A DNA stretch of 64,000 nucleotides from Osedax fenrisi. Its lineage: Eukaryota; Annelida; Polychaeta; Sabellida; Siboglinidae. A model generated the notes under the pieces. That model saw only the letters and a list, made by a program, of their open reading frames with translations, was not told where the DNA came from and did not search any database. Position numbers and translations under genes: made by a program. The DNA is taken from contig OZ025244.1 of NCBI GenBank assembly GCA_964019155.1, forward strand, positions 11,789,655 through 11,853,654, written 5' to 3'. The first letter of the stretch is position 1. Each line of letters begins with the position of its first letter. Of this stretch, positions 1-10,850 are shown in pieces.

Positions 1-180
1 TGTGATTGTAGGCGTGTTTACGTGCTCGCGTGTGTGGGTGATTGTAGGCGTATGTGTACGTATGTGTGTGGTTATGCGCGTGTGTATGTGTATGGCATAG
101 TGAAAGTTAGTGTTCGTACAATACATCATGGTGTATCTATATAGGTATGTGTGAATGTTAGTGTTCGTGTAGGTATGTTT
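1..180. repeat. TG-rich low-complexity DNA
   Basis: The strand is dominated by TG, TGTG and GTGTAC-like steps, and phrases such as GATTGTAGGCG and AGTGTTCGTG occur twice. No unit repeats cleanly enough to call a minisatellite, and no reading frame is supported. Confidence 0.6.
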
Positions 181-398
181 TTAGTATATATATAATAATC
201 ATAATAATATTATTTATTGAAATATATATTGAATACAAATACAAATAGCGGATACAAGTGGACCCCTCAAGAAGTCATAGACTTGTACATGTTATAAATA
301 ACTATGAGGGCCCGTACAATATATTACAAATAGTAACATTTTTGCGTTTGATTTATCGTTTTTAAGTTCTTGATAAACACAAGAGAAAAACAAAAACT

Positions 399-468
399 GC
401 CTGGAGTCGAACCCGGGACCTCTGGCTTACTAGCGTTTGGTTGTCCCACTGATACGTAGACCCCAGAC
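399..468 (-). mobile_element. tRNA-like SINE head or tRNA pseudogene
   Basis: The minus strand contains GGGTTCGACTCC, a good RNA polymerase III B box (consensus GGTTCRANTCC). About 40 bases upstream, TACGTATCAGTGG resembles a degenerate A box. A T-arm can be folded with one mismatch around a TTCGACT loop, but the acceptor stem cannot be placed without overlapping it, so this is not a working tRNA gene. T-rich DNA follows on the minus strand. A tRNA-derived SINE fragment is the simplest reading; an isolated tRNA pseudogene is the alternative. Confidence 0.5.
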
Positions 469-479
469 AAGGGACTATA

Positions 480-1139
480 TATGTGTGAATATGTGTATAT
501 GTGTGCAGAAGTGTAAGCACTTACATGTGCGTATATGTAATTACTATAGGAATCTGTATAGAGATGTCAATAAATATCGAATATTTAAATAATATATCCG
601 GTTTAAAGCGCAGAGAATACGAATAGTTTTGAGGCTAACAAAAGCGAATAGTTCAACACGACATAACATAACATAACATAACATTGACATGAATACCGAA
701 TAGTCAACTAATATTCGTTATATAATTGGTAAATATGATCGATGAATGTAACATAGTATAATGGACTATATAGTAGTCCAAATAAAGAAAACTATCAAAA
801 CTTTCGATAACATATTATATTGCATGGGGAACCTACGTCGAAAGTGAGATATTAATGTACTTGACAGTTGCCACCTTGGTTCAATACTTTCTCAGAATAT
901 ATTTATAGTCAATCGCCTCTATGATGATAATGTAGATGTGTTATAATTATTATGTAAAAAAGTTTATGAATACAATTTTGTTATGAATAAATTTACTAAA
1001 ATAGTATAGAAATCACAAAATCGTAATCATTCAAACTTGATCAAATATTAATAGCGAATATTCATATGGGTTTTTTAATCGAATAATTAGTTAATAGTTT
1101 AATTTCAAAAATAAAATACTCACTATTTAACTCTACTAA
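480..1139. other. AT-rich DNA without a gene
   Basis: There is no open frame of note. It contains a short ACATA pentamer array at about 661-684 and otherwise ordinary AT-rich sequence. Confidence 0.6.
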
Positions 1140-1735
1140 TTTACTGATCACGTGTGTGATATTCACTGATCACGTGTGTGTGCGATTCACTGATCACGTG
1201 AGTGCTATTCACTGACCACGTGAGTGCTATTCACTGATCACGTGTGCGCTATTCACTGATCACGTGTGTGCTATTCACTGATCACGTGAGTGCTATTCAC
1301 TGATCACGTGTGCGCTATTCACTGATCACGTGTGTGATATTCACTGATCACGTGTGTGTGCGATTCACTGATCACGTGAGTGCTATTCACTGATCACGTG
1401 TGCGCTATTCACTGATCACGTGAGTGCTATTCACTGATCACGTGAGTGCTATTCACTGATCACGTGTGTGTGATTCACTGATCACGTGTGTGCTATTCAC
1501 TGATCACGTGTGTGCTATTCACTGATCACGTGAGTGCTATTCACTGATCACGTGTGTGTGGTTCACTGATCACGTGTGTGCTATTCACTGATCACGTGAG
1601 TGCTATTCACTGATCACGTGTGTGTGATTCACTGATCACGTGTGTGTGATTCACTGATCACGTGTGTGCTATTCACTGATCACGTGAGTGCTATTCACTG
1701 ATCACGTGTGTGTGATTCACTGATCACGTGGCCTC
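1140..1735. repeat. 22-24 bp minisatellite with an E-box in each of 27 units
   Basis: The unit is close to ATTCACTGATCACGTGTGTG followed by CT or a short variant. I count 27 units, each containing CACGTG, and 26 of them the longer TGATCACGTG (one has TGACCACGTG). The variation lies after the E-box, as TGTGTG, AGTG or TGCG, so the E-box core is the best-kept part of the unit. CACGTG is the palindromic core bound by bHLH-ZIP factors such as USF, MITF/TFE and MYC. Whether it is bound here is unknown. Confidence 0.95.
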
Positions 1736-1792
1736 GTGGCGCATCGCCTGGCAGTTAGTATTGTAACGAATAGCGTATAGTATGTTGTCGGT

Positions 1793-1868
1793 GTATGCGT
1801 GTGTTGTTGATGTATGCGTGTGTTGTTGATGTATGCGTGTGTTGTTGATGTATGCGTGTGTTGTTGAT
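1793..1868. repeat. 19-bp minisatellite, four units
   Basis: GTATGCGTGTGTTGTTGAT is repeated four times head to tail without change. The perfect identity suggests recent expansion. Just downstream, short GTGCGCAAGTG and TGTGCGGATG motifs are duplicated or triplicated. Confidence 0.9.
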
Positions 1869-2119
1869 GTACGACAATATAATTCACGATGCGAAGGTGG
1901 TGCGCAAGTGGTGCGCAAGTGGTGTGCGGTTGTGCGGATGTGCGGATGTGACCGGTTGTTAGTGTAATGTTACATGTATGAGAGTGCACTCTCTTGTTGT
2001 AAGCATGAGGTGTTATCATCATTGTTATAATGACTTCTATTGTTATCATTATTAACGTTACTTATCTTGTCTTTTTGTTATTCGTTATAAGTTGTGTTAT
2101 TATAATAATTATTATTATT

Positions 2120-2120
<1 letters not shown>

Positions 2121-2168
<48 letters not shown>

Positions 2169-2219
2169 TATTAATATATATATATAATAATATATATGTA
2201 TATATATATATTAATAGTG
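2121..2219. repeat. (TA)n microsatellite
   Basis: There are about 20 TA steps, then interrupted TA and TTAATA tracts. Open frames of alternating Ile and Tyr across it come from the repeat. Confidence 0.95.
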
Positions 2220-2244
2220 TGGTCTCATTACAGATATTATTGTA

Positions 2245-2466
<222 letters not shown>

Positions 2467-2779
2467 TTCTAAAACATATAATAGGTGTAATAACTATGTA
2501 CATTGTATATATTACAAATAATTAATTATATAAATTGAATTAATTAATTATAAACATGTATTGATGTTTACCACAATACGACGTACGAGGCTAGGAATAA
2601 CTAACGAGTGTAATTAAGGATGAGCAATTATGTATTTAATAATCTAATAAATATATTAGAATATATTATAATAATTTATATATATTCAATTAATATGAAT
2701 ATATGTTGAATATATATATATATGTATGTGTTTATGTGTAAACTAGATCAATTAAAAATATAGCCTTCGATTAATGACA

Positions 2780-3680
2780 TCACATTAAACACGTGACCAA
2801 TACGATTAACTAACAATAACAACAACACCAACAACAACAACAACAGTAGCCTACCTTGAGAAGTTCGAGTATCGCGGATAGCGTGTGTGTGTGTGTTCTA
2901 AGTTATATCCCGGTACACGTGTACTTATGACTGCCGTGGTGGTTACGTAAGGTATAGGTTAGCGAAGGGTTAGCGAAGGGGTTAAACAACAACCGACTAG
3001 CGAGATGTTAACTATGATAATAACATCGGCCGTAGTCTATACACACTCTCTCTCTAATAATAACGGAGAAGGAAGGTGTTATCTATCACGTGACTCGCGT
3101 GCGTGCGTTATTGCGTGTGCACGTGAGAGGCTGTACCGGAAAGTTAACCAGCGCGTTATCACGTGACTTTATAGGGGAAACACTCCCATCATCGTCATCC
3201 TCAGAACTACTCCTAACTTATCACTTCCCCTTCATCGTCGTCTTCCTCCTCTCATCTCTCCTAGCTCGAGCGTAACCCATCACCATCTCCTCTTACGTAA
3301 TACTAGTCGTATCTTGTCAGCCTCCTCTTTATATCTCGCTAAACCCCAAACAAAGCCTCGTGGTTCACATTCTATACATAGCGAGCACCGCTTGATTTGC
3401 ATAATACGCGCTCTATTAATAACCATGAAACGCTCTATTTCTGTCACGTGACTGGTACCCGGTCGAAGTCACGTGTGCGGTGTGTGTACGTATCACGTGA
3501 GCGTGTGTACCACGTGATATTACTATAGACTGAACGCATGCGCTGTACACGAGCTGCAACATTATATCCGCACACGGCCACGCGCTATTAACTCTCTGCC
3601 AGGCAATAATAATAACGAGAAACTAACTATATTGTGATTTATTATGTATATGTATGCACATAAATACATACATACACACA

Positions 3681-3752
<72 letters not shown>

Positions 3753-3823
3753 TGATTTATTATATATATATATATATATATATACATATATTATATGTAG
3801 GTGATTTAGTAAATATATATATT

Positions 3824-3905
<82 letters not shown>

Positions 3906-4150
3906 AAGCGATATAGATAGTATGCCGATGATCGCATACTCGGCATAACTCAACCGTACGATGTTAGCCTAGTAGTTGTTACCTACGTCACGTGTATGTA
4001 CGATGTGTATGTGTTGAACACGTGTGTGTGTACGTGTTGAACACGTGTGTCTATGATCACGTGACAAACTCGGCGTAGGCGGCGGTCACGTGTGTTCTAG
4101 TGATCGGTACCACGTGACCGTAGCTCTAAGTAGGCACGTGACTCGTGCAC
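2780..4150. promoter_or_regulatory. E-box-rich, less AT-rich segment (possible promoter or enhancer)
   Basis: CACGTG occurs at 2790, 2916, 3087, 3120, 3160, 3445, 3470, 3494, 3511, 3989, 4019, 4042, 4058, 4087, 4111 and 4135. Several sites are extended palindromes, for example GTCACGTGAC at 3443 and ATCACGTGAC at 3085, 3158 and 4056. Unlike the upstream minisatellite, these sites lie in non-repetitive DNA with more CpG than the surroundings. TCACGTGAC-type sites are known targets of MITF/TFE and USF factors. No exon or transcription start could be identified, so the regulatory role is inferred from site density alone. Confidence 0.45.
3683..3903. repeat. Compound (TA)n microsatellite
   Basis: Three TA arrays (about 3683-3750, 3760-3783 and 3826-3903) are separated by GATGATTTAT and GTAGGTGATTTAG spacers. 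The array splits the E-box-rich segment in two. Confidence 0.95.
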
Positions 4151-4223
4151 CTATCGAGTTACCGCTTAGTATCGAGTGATTGACCGGGTTAATTGTATCG
4201 GGTTAATTACCGGGCATACCGGT

Positions 4224-4233
4224 CTATATATAG
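4224..4233 (+). promoter_or_regulatory. TATA-like element after the E-box cluster
   Basis: CTATATATAG sits in a CG-containing context just after the last CACGTG sites. Its position would suit a core promoter firing rightward. TA-rich strings are very common here, so chance is likely and no transcript can be shown. Confidence 0.15.
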
Positions 4234-4401
4234 AACGCCGCGTAGTTATACGCTAGGACCGCGTATTACCTTATAAGGAAACTGACCACTGGTCAATGGA
4301 ACAACACCAGGGGATATAGCATATACTATAGTATACAATAACAGTGGTGATGTAGCTTTATTATTGCGTGTAGTAAATATGTTTATGTGTGTAGTGAATG
4401 T

Positions 4402-4405
<4 letters not shown>

Positions 4406-4445
<40 letters not shown>
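4406..4445. repeat. (TA)n microsatellite
   Basis: About 20 TA steps. Confidence 0.9.
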
Positions 4446-4447
<2 letters not shown>

Positions 4448-4449
4448 TA

Positions 4450-5025
4450 ATATATACTCATATATAGTAACAACTGTAACTCATATATTAGTAAAATTCA
4501 TTGTACGAGTTTTAATACAATACCATATATGGTATTCAATAGAATTCTATGAATTAGTATTATTACATTTTGTTATGGAATTATATAATTATGTATGTAA
4601 ATTAAACTAACTGACAAATATGAATTATTAAAATGAACGCACGTAGCAATCATAGTATTATGTTTTGTTAATGTATTATCTACTTAAAAGAAATATGTTA
4701 GTAAAGAAATATACAGTTAGTAATGAATACAATTGAAAGTTATATCTAAAATCTACCAACAAAATCTAGTGAATTTCCACTTCCCGATATTGAAATCGTT
4801 ATTGATACAAATATAAGTTTAATATTTTCTATAAATAATTGCAATCAAAAGAAAAGGCTATTGCTGTTAACATAGAACTGTATATTTTGATATCGACGTA
4901 TCTGTTAGGACGTATCTATAAGTAAAATAATACATTCTTGTGATACAACACGTGTTGTTCAATTTAGTGAATAGGATTACATTATAAGATTGAACTAAAT
5001 GTGAAAGTTACTCATGACTCATGAG
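4450..5025. other. AT-rich DNA without a gene
   Basis: No supported frame or repeat. The last 30 bases hold an ATGACTCATGAGTCATGAG palindrome that abuts the next transposon. Confidence 0.6.
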
Positions 5026-5420
5026 TCATGAGCATGCCTAAGAAAAATCGTGTTTTTTGCACGATTTGTACGATATGCACTATTATCCGTTTTAAATATG
5101 CACGATTTTTTATTAAATAGTGCATACAAAAATAATCGTGCAAGAGTAAGAATTATCTAAAGTTTACATAAATTACATATAAATATACAAATTATTAACA
5201 CTATTAAATACAAATGTATAGAATTCATATAGTAATGTCATTAGTTGAAGAATACTCATACTTCATACTTAATATGTAAATTATTATGCTTGTGGGATTT
5301 AGTGTTTATATATAAGATCTTTGGTAATATCTTTGTAATTTTATAGGAAATTAAAAATATTAAATATTTAATATTAAATGATAAATAATTGTTTAATATT
5401 TTTATTAATCTTAAATATAA

Positions 5421-5696
5421 ATGCCTCCAAAAAGAACATACCATTATAATAAGGACCATGGTAAGAACTACGGCCTAGATATAGTAGAATATGAAATAAC
5501 GGGTGCAGTATTATCTGTAAGATGTCTTTTTTGTTTAAATAGCGGAAGATCATCTGATTCAGTTGTTATTAAAAAATCTAAAACTACTAAATATTTTAAG
5601 CACCCTTTTAGGACAGATAATTATATAGCACATATTAAAAATTACCATAAAGATGATTATGAAAAATATACAAATCTGAACGAAAATGATAAATAG
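5421..5696 (+). CDS. Small zinc-finger protein of an inverted-repeat transposon
   Basis: This 91-residue frame lies inside the 5026-6195 transposon. It begins with a basic stretch (MPPKRTYHYNK) and has a CLFC pair at about residues 36-39 followed by HIKNYH at about residues 70-75. That gives a Cys-x2-Cys/His-x4-His arrangement like BED or C2H2 fingers at the N-terminus of many DNA-transposon transposases. The ATG at 5421 is the first in frame. It ends in a stop about 120 bases before the second remnant, so it is either a separate small ORF or the broken N-terminal exon of a transposase. A DNA-binding role is inferred from the finger only. Confidence 0.45.
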   Translation: MPPKRTYHYNKDHGKNYGLDIVEYEITGAVLSVRCLFCLNSGRSSDSVVIKKSKTTKYFKHPFRTDNYIAHIKNYHKDDYEKYTNLNENDK

Positions 5697-5817
5697 TTGT
5701 ATAATAAACCTGTATAAAAGATAATAATAAAATTATTACAAACTATTTTAATAGCTCTACATCTGATATAAATTTACTATAAATAAAAATATTATTGAAA
5801 TTATAATAAAAGAACAA

Positions 5818-6045
5818 TTGAACAACGAAGAAGAAGAAGATTATGATGATAGTTTGCTTATATTTAAAAAAGATGAGGATGGAAATTATTATTTTACCGT
5901 TTCAAATAAAACACAGTTTAATATAATTATAGATATGGTTTCATATGGAAGCTCTTTCAGAAACATCGAATTATGTCTAACATATATTAAAAAACATACA
6001 GTATTAGGTTCACTTGGGTTAAGTATATATGTAGCTTTAAAATAG
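5818..6045 (+). pseudogene. Transposase-like remnant downstream of the zinc finger
   Basis: A 75-residue frame opening with a run of acidic residues (NNEEEEDYDDS), then NYYFTVSNKTQF and a SYGSSFRN segment. It starts with TTG, so its true start is unknown; it may join the finger ORF through lost or spliced sequence. The pattern of an aromatic strand, an N-x2-QF turn and an S-x-G-x-SFR motif reminds me of transposon proteins seen in several eukaryotes, but I cannot name the family. The element is too short to encode a full transposase, so it is probably internally deleted. Confidence 0.35.
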
Positions 6046-6199
6046 TAATAATACAAGCTATATGGGTTATAATATAGATTTAACTAGAGTAAACATAAAA
6101 TCGTGCAATGCACGATTTTTGTGTTAAATTTTGCACGATTTAGCCAAAAATCGTGCAAATCCTAAAAACACGATTTTTCTGAGGCCTGGTCATGAGTGA

Positions 6200-6626
6200 C
6201 TCACCTGGAGGCATGTCAGTAGCCACGGGGTGCCTGCGGGGGGTAATGTCCCCCTGCTAATTGCCAGGTCCCCCCTGATAATAGTCAGGCCCTATATGAT
6301 TATTTTAGATATTTATTGCTATTTAGGTGATGATAATAATGAAGGATTTAAAAATAATATTTTGTCGATATTATCTTAATGATAATCTTATATACAAAGA
6401 AATATATACCGAGTTCTCTCAAATAGCCAAAAGGATAACTTTAAATTCTAAATACACATCACCGACAATGCAAAATAAAATAATAAATATAATTCAATAT
6501 ATACTCAATGAAAACATTATTAAAGATATTAACCTATAACATTATTTTATAATAAAATGTGATGAAACTAAAGAGACATCATATATTGATGATATCTATT
6601 GTAATCATGTATTTAGATAAACACTG
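6200..6626 (+). pseudogene. hAT (ZMYM1-like) transposase fragment
   Basis: The frame at 6327-6539 contains NSKYTSPTMQNKIINII near 6445-6495. After one stop codon the same frame continues with HYFIIKCDETKETS (about 6540-6580) and ends by 6620. This order, SP-x2-QN-x-II then a strand with CDET, is the conserved DUF4371-type block of ZMYM1-like hAT transposases (usual form SPDIQNEII followed by DETTDIS). The rest of the transposase is missing or unreadable. A G- and C-run-rich stretch at 6215-6290 precedes it. The fragment lies just outside the right repeat of the preceding transposon, so it is a separate relic. Confidence 0.6.
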
Positions 6627-8560
6627 TGATATAAAATAATTATATAATAGATGCAGATATATAACAAAACAGTTTACTTATCGCTTTCTCTATTACATTT
6701 GAATATGATGGTAAGGCATGACATGGAATTCAATGAAGAATAAATAATAAACTATTGCCATTGCTAAAATCATAAATTGCATTTAGTTTTTGTATATTAT
6801 TGTAAAACATAATGAATTTATATTGATTTGTTATAGAGTTGATGTTTCATAGTATTATAAAAATATAAAAGTCCAATATACAACCTATTGGAAACACGAT
6901 TATCAACCATTACAATATAATACAATCAATCATAACTGATTATAATCAGTGATGATTCATAACTAATTATAATAAGTATCAATTATGCTTTAGAATATAT
7001 GTCAAATTATGGCAATGTTGAATTAAAATCTATGCAAAGAGTTTAAAAGTGTAATAACAAACTCTCAAATCATATTAAAAAGTATATAATTTATTATATA
7101 TATAATAAATATATAAATAATATATTTATAAGAGGTTATATAAAATTTGAGGTGTATTATGTTAATTGAAAATAATTTCCAGCGAATTCATTAAACTTAC
7201 CAGATGGTAATGATTTAATAAACATAATGATAATTAAAATATAGAAGACAAAAATGTGTATATAAAGTTAAAATAATATGAAAGAGATAATTATAAATGA
7301 AGAACTACGTAGTTCTTTTAAAGGTACCTTCAAAAAGAATCAGAATTGTATGTCAAGTTTGATAAATATCTATTAAATCTATTAAAATTAAATATTTATT
7401 TTATGCAACCATATCTCCTTAAAATCATTAATATATTCAATATTAATTAAGTAGCGTATTCAATAGCGTTTACATATAAAAGATAGGGGGAAATTTATCT
7501 ACTAAAAATATCCAAATTACTGAGATAAATATAAAGTAAAATTGTTTTAAATATATAGATACAATTTACCTAATGAGCTAATGACTATAGTAATAGATAA
7601 TGAAAAATAAACTTTAATACACATATATTTTGTTTACTGAAAAACAGATTTGGTTTTTATTATAATTTTCCCAAATCAATATGTTTATTTGCAATAGTAC
7701 ATATTATGTACTACCTAGTATCATTTATATAGTGTGCAAAACAATTTTCCGAAGGATTTTGTTTCGCAAAATCTTTGGTATGCATACAATCTTATAATGT
7801 TATAAAGATGTATCAAACGGTTAAAACAGTAGAATCTTCTTAATATTATAAAGTGTGTAAAATAAAATTCCGATATATAAGATTCTAAAGTTTTTTGTGT
7901 GATAAATATGAAATAATAATGTGTATTATGTACAATATTCTATATACTATATATTATTAATTACTATTTAAAGTAGGATCAAGATCTTCATCATGATGTA
8001 TGCATTGTATACTTCCTTTATAAGAAGGTGGAGATACTTTAATAGGCATGAATCCTCATCCACCTCCAATACATGTTTGTTTCTATTATAAAATATTTAA
8101 AAAATAATATCTTTTAAACCAATAAGGGTATGGTTTTACGCCATGACATGACATTTTGAAAATATTTAATGTATATCAACAATGATATTAATAAATAAAA
8201 AATAAAAAATTCTGAATACCATTTGTTATAAGCATAATTTTTTTTAATATCCTCAAATATTATTTTGACATTTTCTAGAACAATTTATTTAAAATATATT
8301 TTACATATATGTATAATTATTAAAACATTATAATCATTTACTTGTATATAGTGACATACATATCGAGGTAACGGGGATATATCTTCCCCAACGACGGTTG
8401 GGGCAACGTTAATGTTTTATGAACAACATCAATGTTGTGTGTTGTATATTTCATTAGACTAAAATATTAGCAATATGTTTTGATTAATTTGACACATTTG
8501 ATTATATTATAATATATATAATGTGATTATAAATAAGATTTAAATAAATTAAAGTAGCTC
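6627..8560. other. AT-rich DNA, no identified gene
   Basis: Stops are dense in all frames. One less AT-rich patch at about 7975-8075 reads on the minus strand as GFMPIKVSPPSYKG, then HHDEDLDP, which looks like decayed protein, but I cannot assign a family. A CCGAAGGATTTTG/TTCGCAAAATC motif at 7751-7785 resembles sequences near 15325 and 30135. Confidence 0.4.
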
Positions 8561-8567
8561 AGGTCTC

Positions 8568-9264
8568 CCCATTTTTAGAAGCCGTGAACCATTTAGAATT
8601 TAAATTTTTCGATAAATATTTTTCTAATTTTTTTTTGAAAAATAGAATATTCCATTTATGAATTATAATATATTAAACGTGTTCAATGAATAACATTATC
8701 GGTATTTTAGATATGGTATATTTTTATACAAATTGTTAGTTTAAGTCTCTCCCACTATTCCGTAATACATTTTTAATTTTACAAATTTGTATAGCCACTA
8801 CAATTTTGTGCCCGAGAAATTTCCTGAGTTAAACCTTCCATTAAGTCGTGCCTGATTATAAATTAAGTAATTTATATATAATTAGTGTATACTTAATATA
8901 TAAATTATATATTAAGTGAATAATCATTATAAAATGCTAACTATGAGTATTGTTGTCTTTTTAAATATACAAAAATTGTATTTATAGTTGTTAAATAATT
9001 ACATGTATCATGAATCATGATACATTCTCAGTTACACTTATAATTAGTGAACATATGTTAACATAAACTTCAAGTCTAGAAAATATATAGTATGTAATTA
9101 TATAGGGGGCCTTTCCCCCCCCCCCCCTAACGAAAATTCCTAGATAAGGGTCTTTTCGTTTTTGGGAATCGTAAGCCATTTTTAATTTTTTAATTCAATA
9201 CACATTCTACTGACACAAATTTAGAAGAAAATATGTATCCCTTTTATTAGTTATAATATACTAA
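8568..9264. repeat. Two diverged copies of an interspersed repeat
   Basis: About 8568-8682 and about 9127-9264 run parallel. Both go from a CGTGAACCATTT or CGTAAGCCATTT block, through an AT-rich middle with a GAATATTCC or TATGTATCCC block, to TATAATATA(T/C)TAAACGTG. They are too diverged to define ends. A G6-CC-TTT-C13 run precedes the second copy at 9105-9128. Confidence 0.45.
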
Positions 9265-9479
9265 ACGTGCTGATGGCCTAAAATAATATTTAATTTTAGT
9301 ATTTTTAATCTATACTATAGTATAATGTATTGTGAAAAGTGAACATTCATATATCCATATATGGGCGTAATTAATATCAGCATACTGTGCTTAAATGTGA
9401 GTATAATACTAAACTCTAAATACACCGCACGTTCAAAGACAGTACTGTTTAATATTGACCTCTCTCTATGTTCGACACC

Positions 9480-9900
9480 GCGAATAGTCACGTGTCCATT
9501 TATCTGACCAGCTGACCACTTCCGCTTAGCCAAACGGGTCTCGCAGTCTTCATAGAGAGCGCGTGCGATGTTATTGTTATCGTTATTATCGTTACTCGGA
9601 GGAGGAGGAGGAGGACGAGGAGAAGATGGCCCAGAGGTCGTGTCCTAGAGAGTAGCGAAGGACGCGAGTGTGTGTGTTCGCGCTCTAATCCCTTGTTCGG
9701 TGGAGGTGTATGGTGGCGCGATGTCGATGTCCCGGTTGTGCGACTTTCTCTCGCCAGGGGACGATGATAGATCACGTGATGATATTGTATTCTTCTGGCT
9801 TTAATTGCATGGCATCAATACTCGAGTCACGTGGTAATACGACCACTACCACGCCCCCTATCGTCGTGCAAGTATGCGACTCGATTATTGATGTGTAATA
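9480..9900. promoter_or_regulatory. CpG-containing island with three E-boxes
   Basis: This segment is clearly less AT-rich than its flanks and carries CACGTG at 9489, 9773 and 9828, one of them ATCACGTGAT. A GAGGAGGAGG purine run lies at 9599-9620. Open frames on both strands (up to 91 residues) look like nothing I recognise. It may be a promoter or an unidentified first exon. Confidence 0.3.
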
Positions 9901-9949
9901 ATTAAAACGTGAGTAATATAATATATACATTATGTACACTGTATATATT

Positions 9950-10045
9950 ATGATGATGATGATGATGATGATGCTGATGATGGTGGTGGTGGTTATGATA
10001 ATGATGTTAATGGTGATTCTGCTGATGATGTTGATGATGAATATA
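9950..10045. repeat. (GAT)n-like trinucleotide repeat
   Basis: GATGATGATG with CTG, GGT and TTG variants. Confidence 0.85.
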
Positions 10046-10244
10046 TATTTAAACACCTAAATAAATCATAAAATATACCTAAAGTGTATTTTATACAAAT
10101 ACAAATAATAATAAATAACAAAAGTTAGTCATGTAGGTAATATGATACTATGTCAAATAATACAATAACCGGAAATAAACAATATAAATAAATGAAGTAA
10201 TAATAACAAATCAAAGAAGAATTATAGGTTGAATATACATACTT

Positions 10245-10416
10245 TATATATATATATATATATGAATATGTATTTTAACTTTTATTGTCGGTTAATATAA
10301 ATGGATACATGTAAATAAAAATATATTTATATGTGAAATTATATTGGTCGATGAGTGAACAATTCATCACATCCTCGAGCATATGCTCTTCCTTCTGTAT
10401 GTATATATATATATGC

Positions 10417-10447
<31 letters not shown>

Positions 10448-10505
10448 TGCACGTACGCACGCGCACATGTATAATTCACGCATGCGCACACGATGTGTCC
10501 ACATG

Positions 10506-10550
<45 letters not shown>

Positions 10551-10802
10551 TGTATATAATGTATATGTATTCAGCATATACTAAAAAGTGTATTACTTTT
10601 AAATGCGGCTTTATAAAATATAGTATACCACCTATTACCTTGAACTTTAATAACCTGTGTAAAAAAAATGAAAAATAATGAGACAAAATATGAAGAGTAA
10701 ATAAAGAAAAAACAAAATGAATAAACCAAAACTCAATATAGTTTTGGTTCATTCGTTTTGTTTTTTATGTATTTACTTTTCATTTCATTTCATTGTATGC
10801 AT

Positions 10803-10848
<46 letters not shown>

Positions 10849-10850
10849 AT
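10245..10850. repeat. Four (TA)n microsatellites
   Basis: TA arrays lie at about 10248-10262, 10403-10442, 10508-10549 and 10808-10846, the second and third separated by GCACGCGC-rich DNA. A pentameric TTTCA array at 10776-10792 could be the tail of a retroposon. Ile-Tyr frames across these arrays are artefacts. Confidence 0.9.

Larger units (their letters stand above)
5026..6195 (+). mobile_element. 1.17 kb inverted-repeat DNA transposon with zinc-finger ORF
   Basis: The left end reads TCATGAGCATGCCTAAGAAA and continues AATCGTGTTTTT. The reverse complement of the right end reads TCATGACCAGGCCTCAGAAA and continues the same way, so the terminal inverted repeats match over about 30 bp with a few differences. 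The motif GCACGATTT, or its complement, recurs at least six times close to both ends, as subterminal transposase-binding repeats often do. Between the ends lie two short coding remnants on the plus strand (5421-5696 and 5818-6045). The palindromic TCATGA at both borders makes the exact target duplication ambiguous. The superfamily is not identified. Confidence 0.7.

Noticed and set aside
399..468. Functional tRNA gene
   Set aside because: The acceptor and T stems cannot both form, so it is treated as tRNA-derived. The loci at 28605-28691 and 51617-51700 also fail as working tRNAs.
1140..1735. Regular repeats that could look like a CRISPR array
   Set aside because: Units are contiguous with no unique spacers, and the context is eukaryotic. 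It is a minisatellite. The same applies to 22492-23872 and 27520-28112.
1717..2049. 110-residue minus-strand frame
   Set aside because: It crosses the 19-bp minisatellite and TG-rich DNA. The His/Thr-rich translation reflects the repeat.
3090..3275. 61-residue frame in the E-box-rich segment
   Set aside because: No domain, no similarity that I recognise, and the length is expected by chance in less AT-rich DNA.
7975..8075. Possible Polinton or virus-like gene remnant on the minus strand
   Set aside because: About 30 readable residues (GFMPIKVSPPSYKG, HHDEDLDP) looked protein-like, but no family could be named and no neighbouring gene supports it.
9500..9898. Overlapping frames of 62-91 residues on both strands
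   Set aside because: Both strands are open because the segment is less AT-rich. No motif supports either frame.
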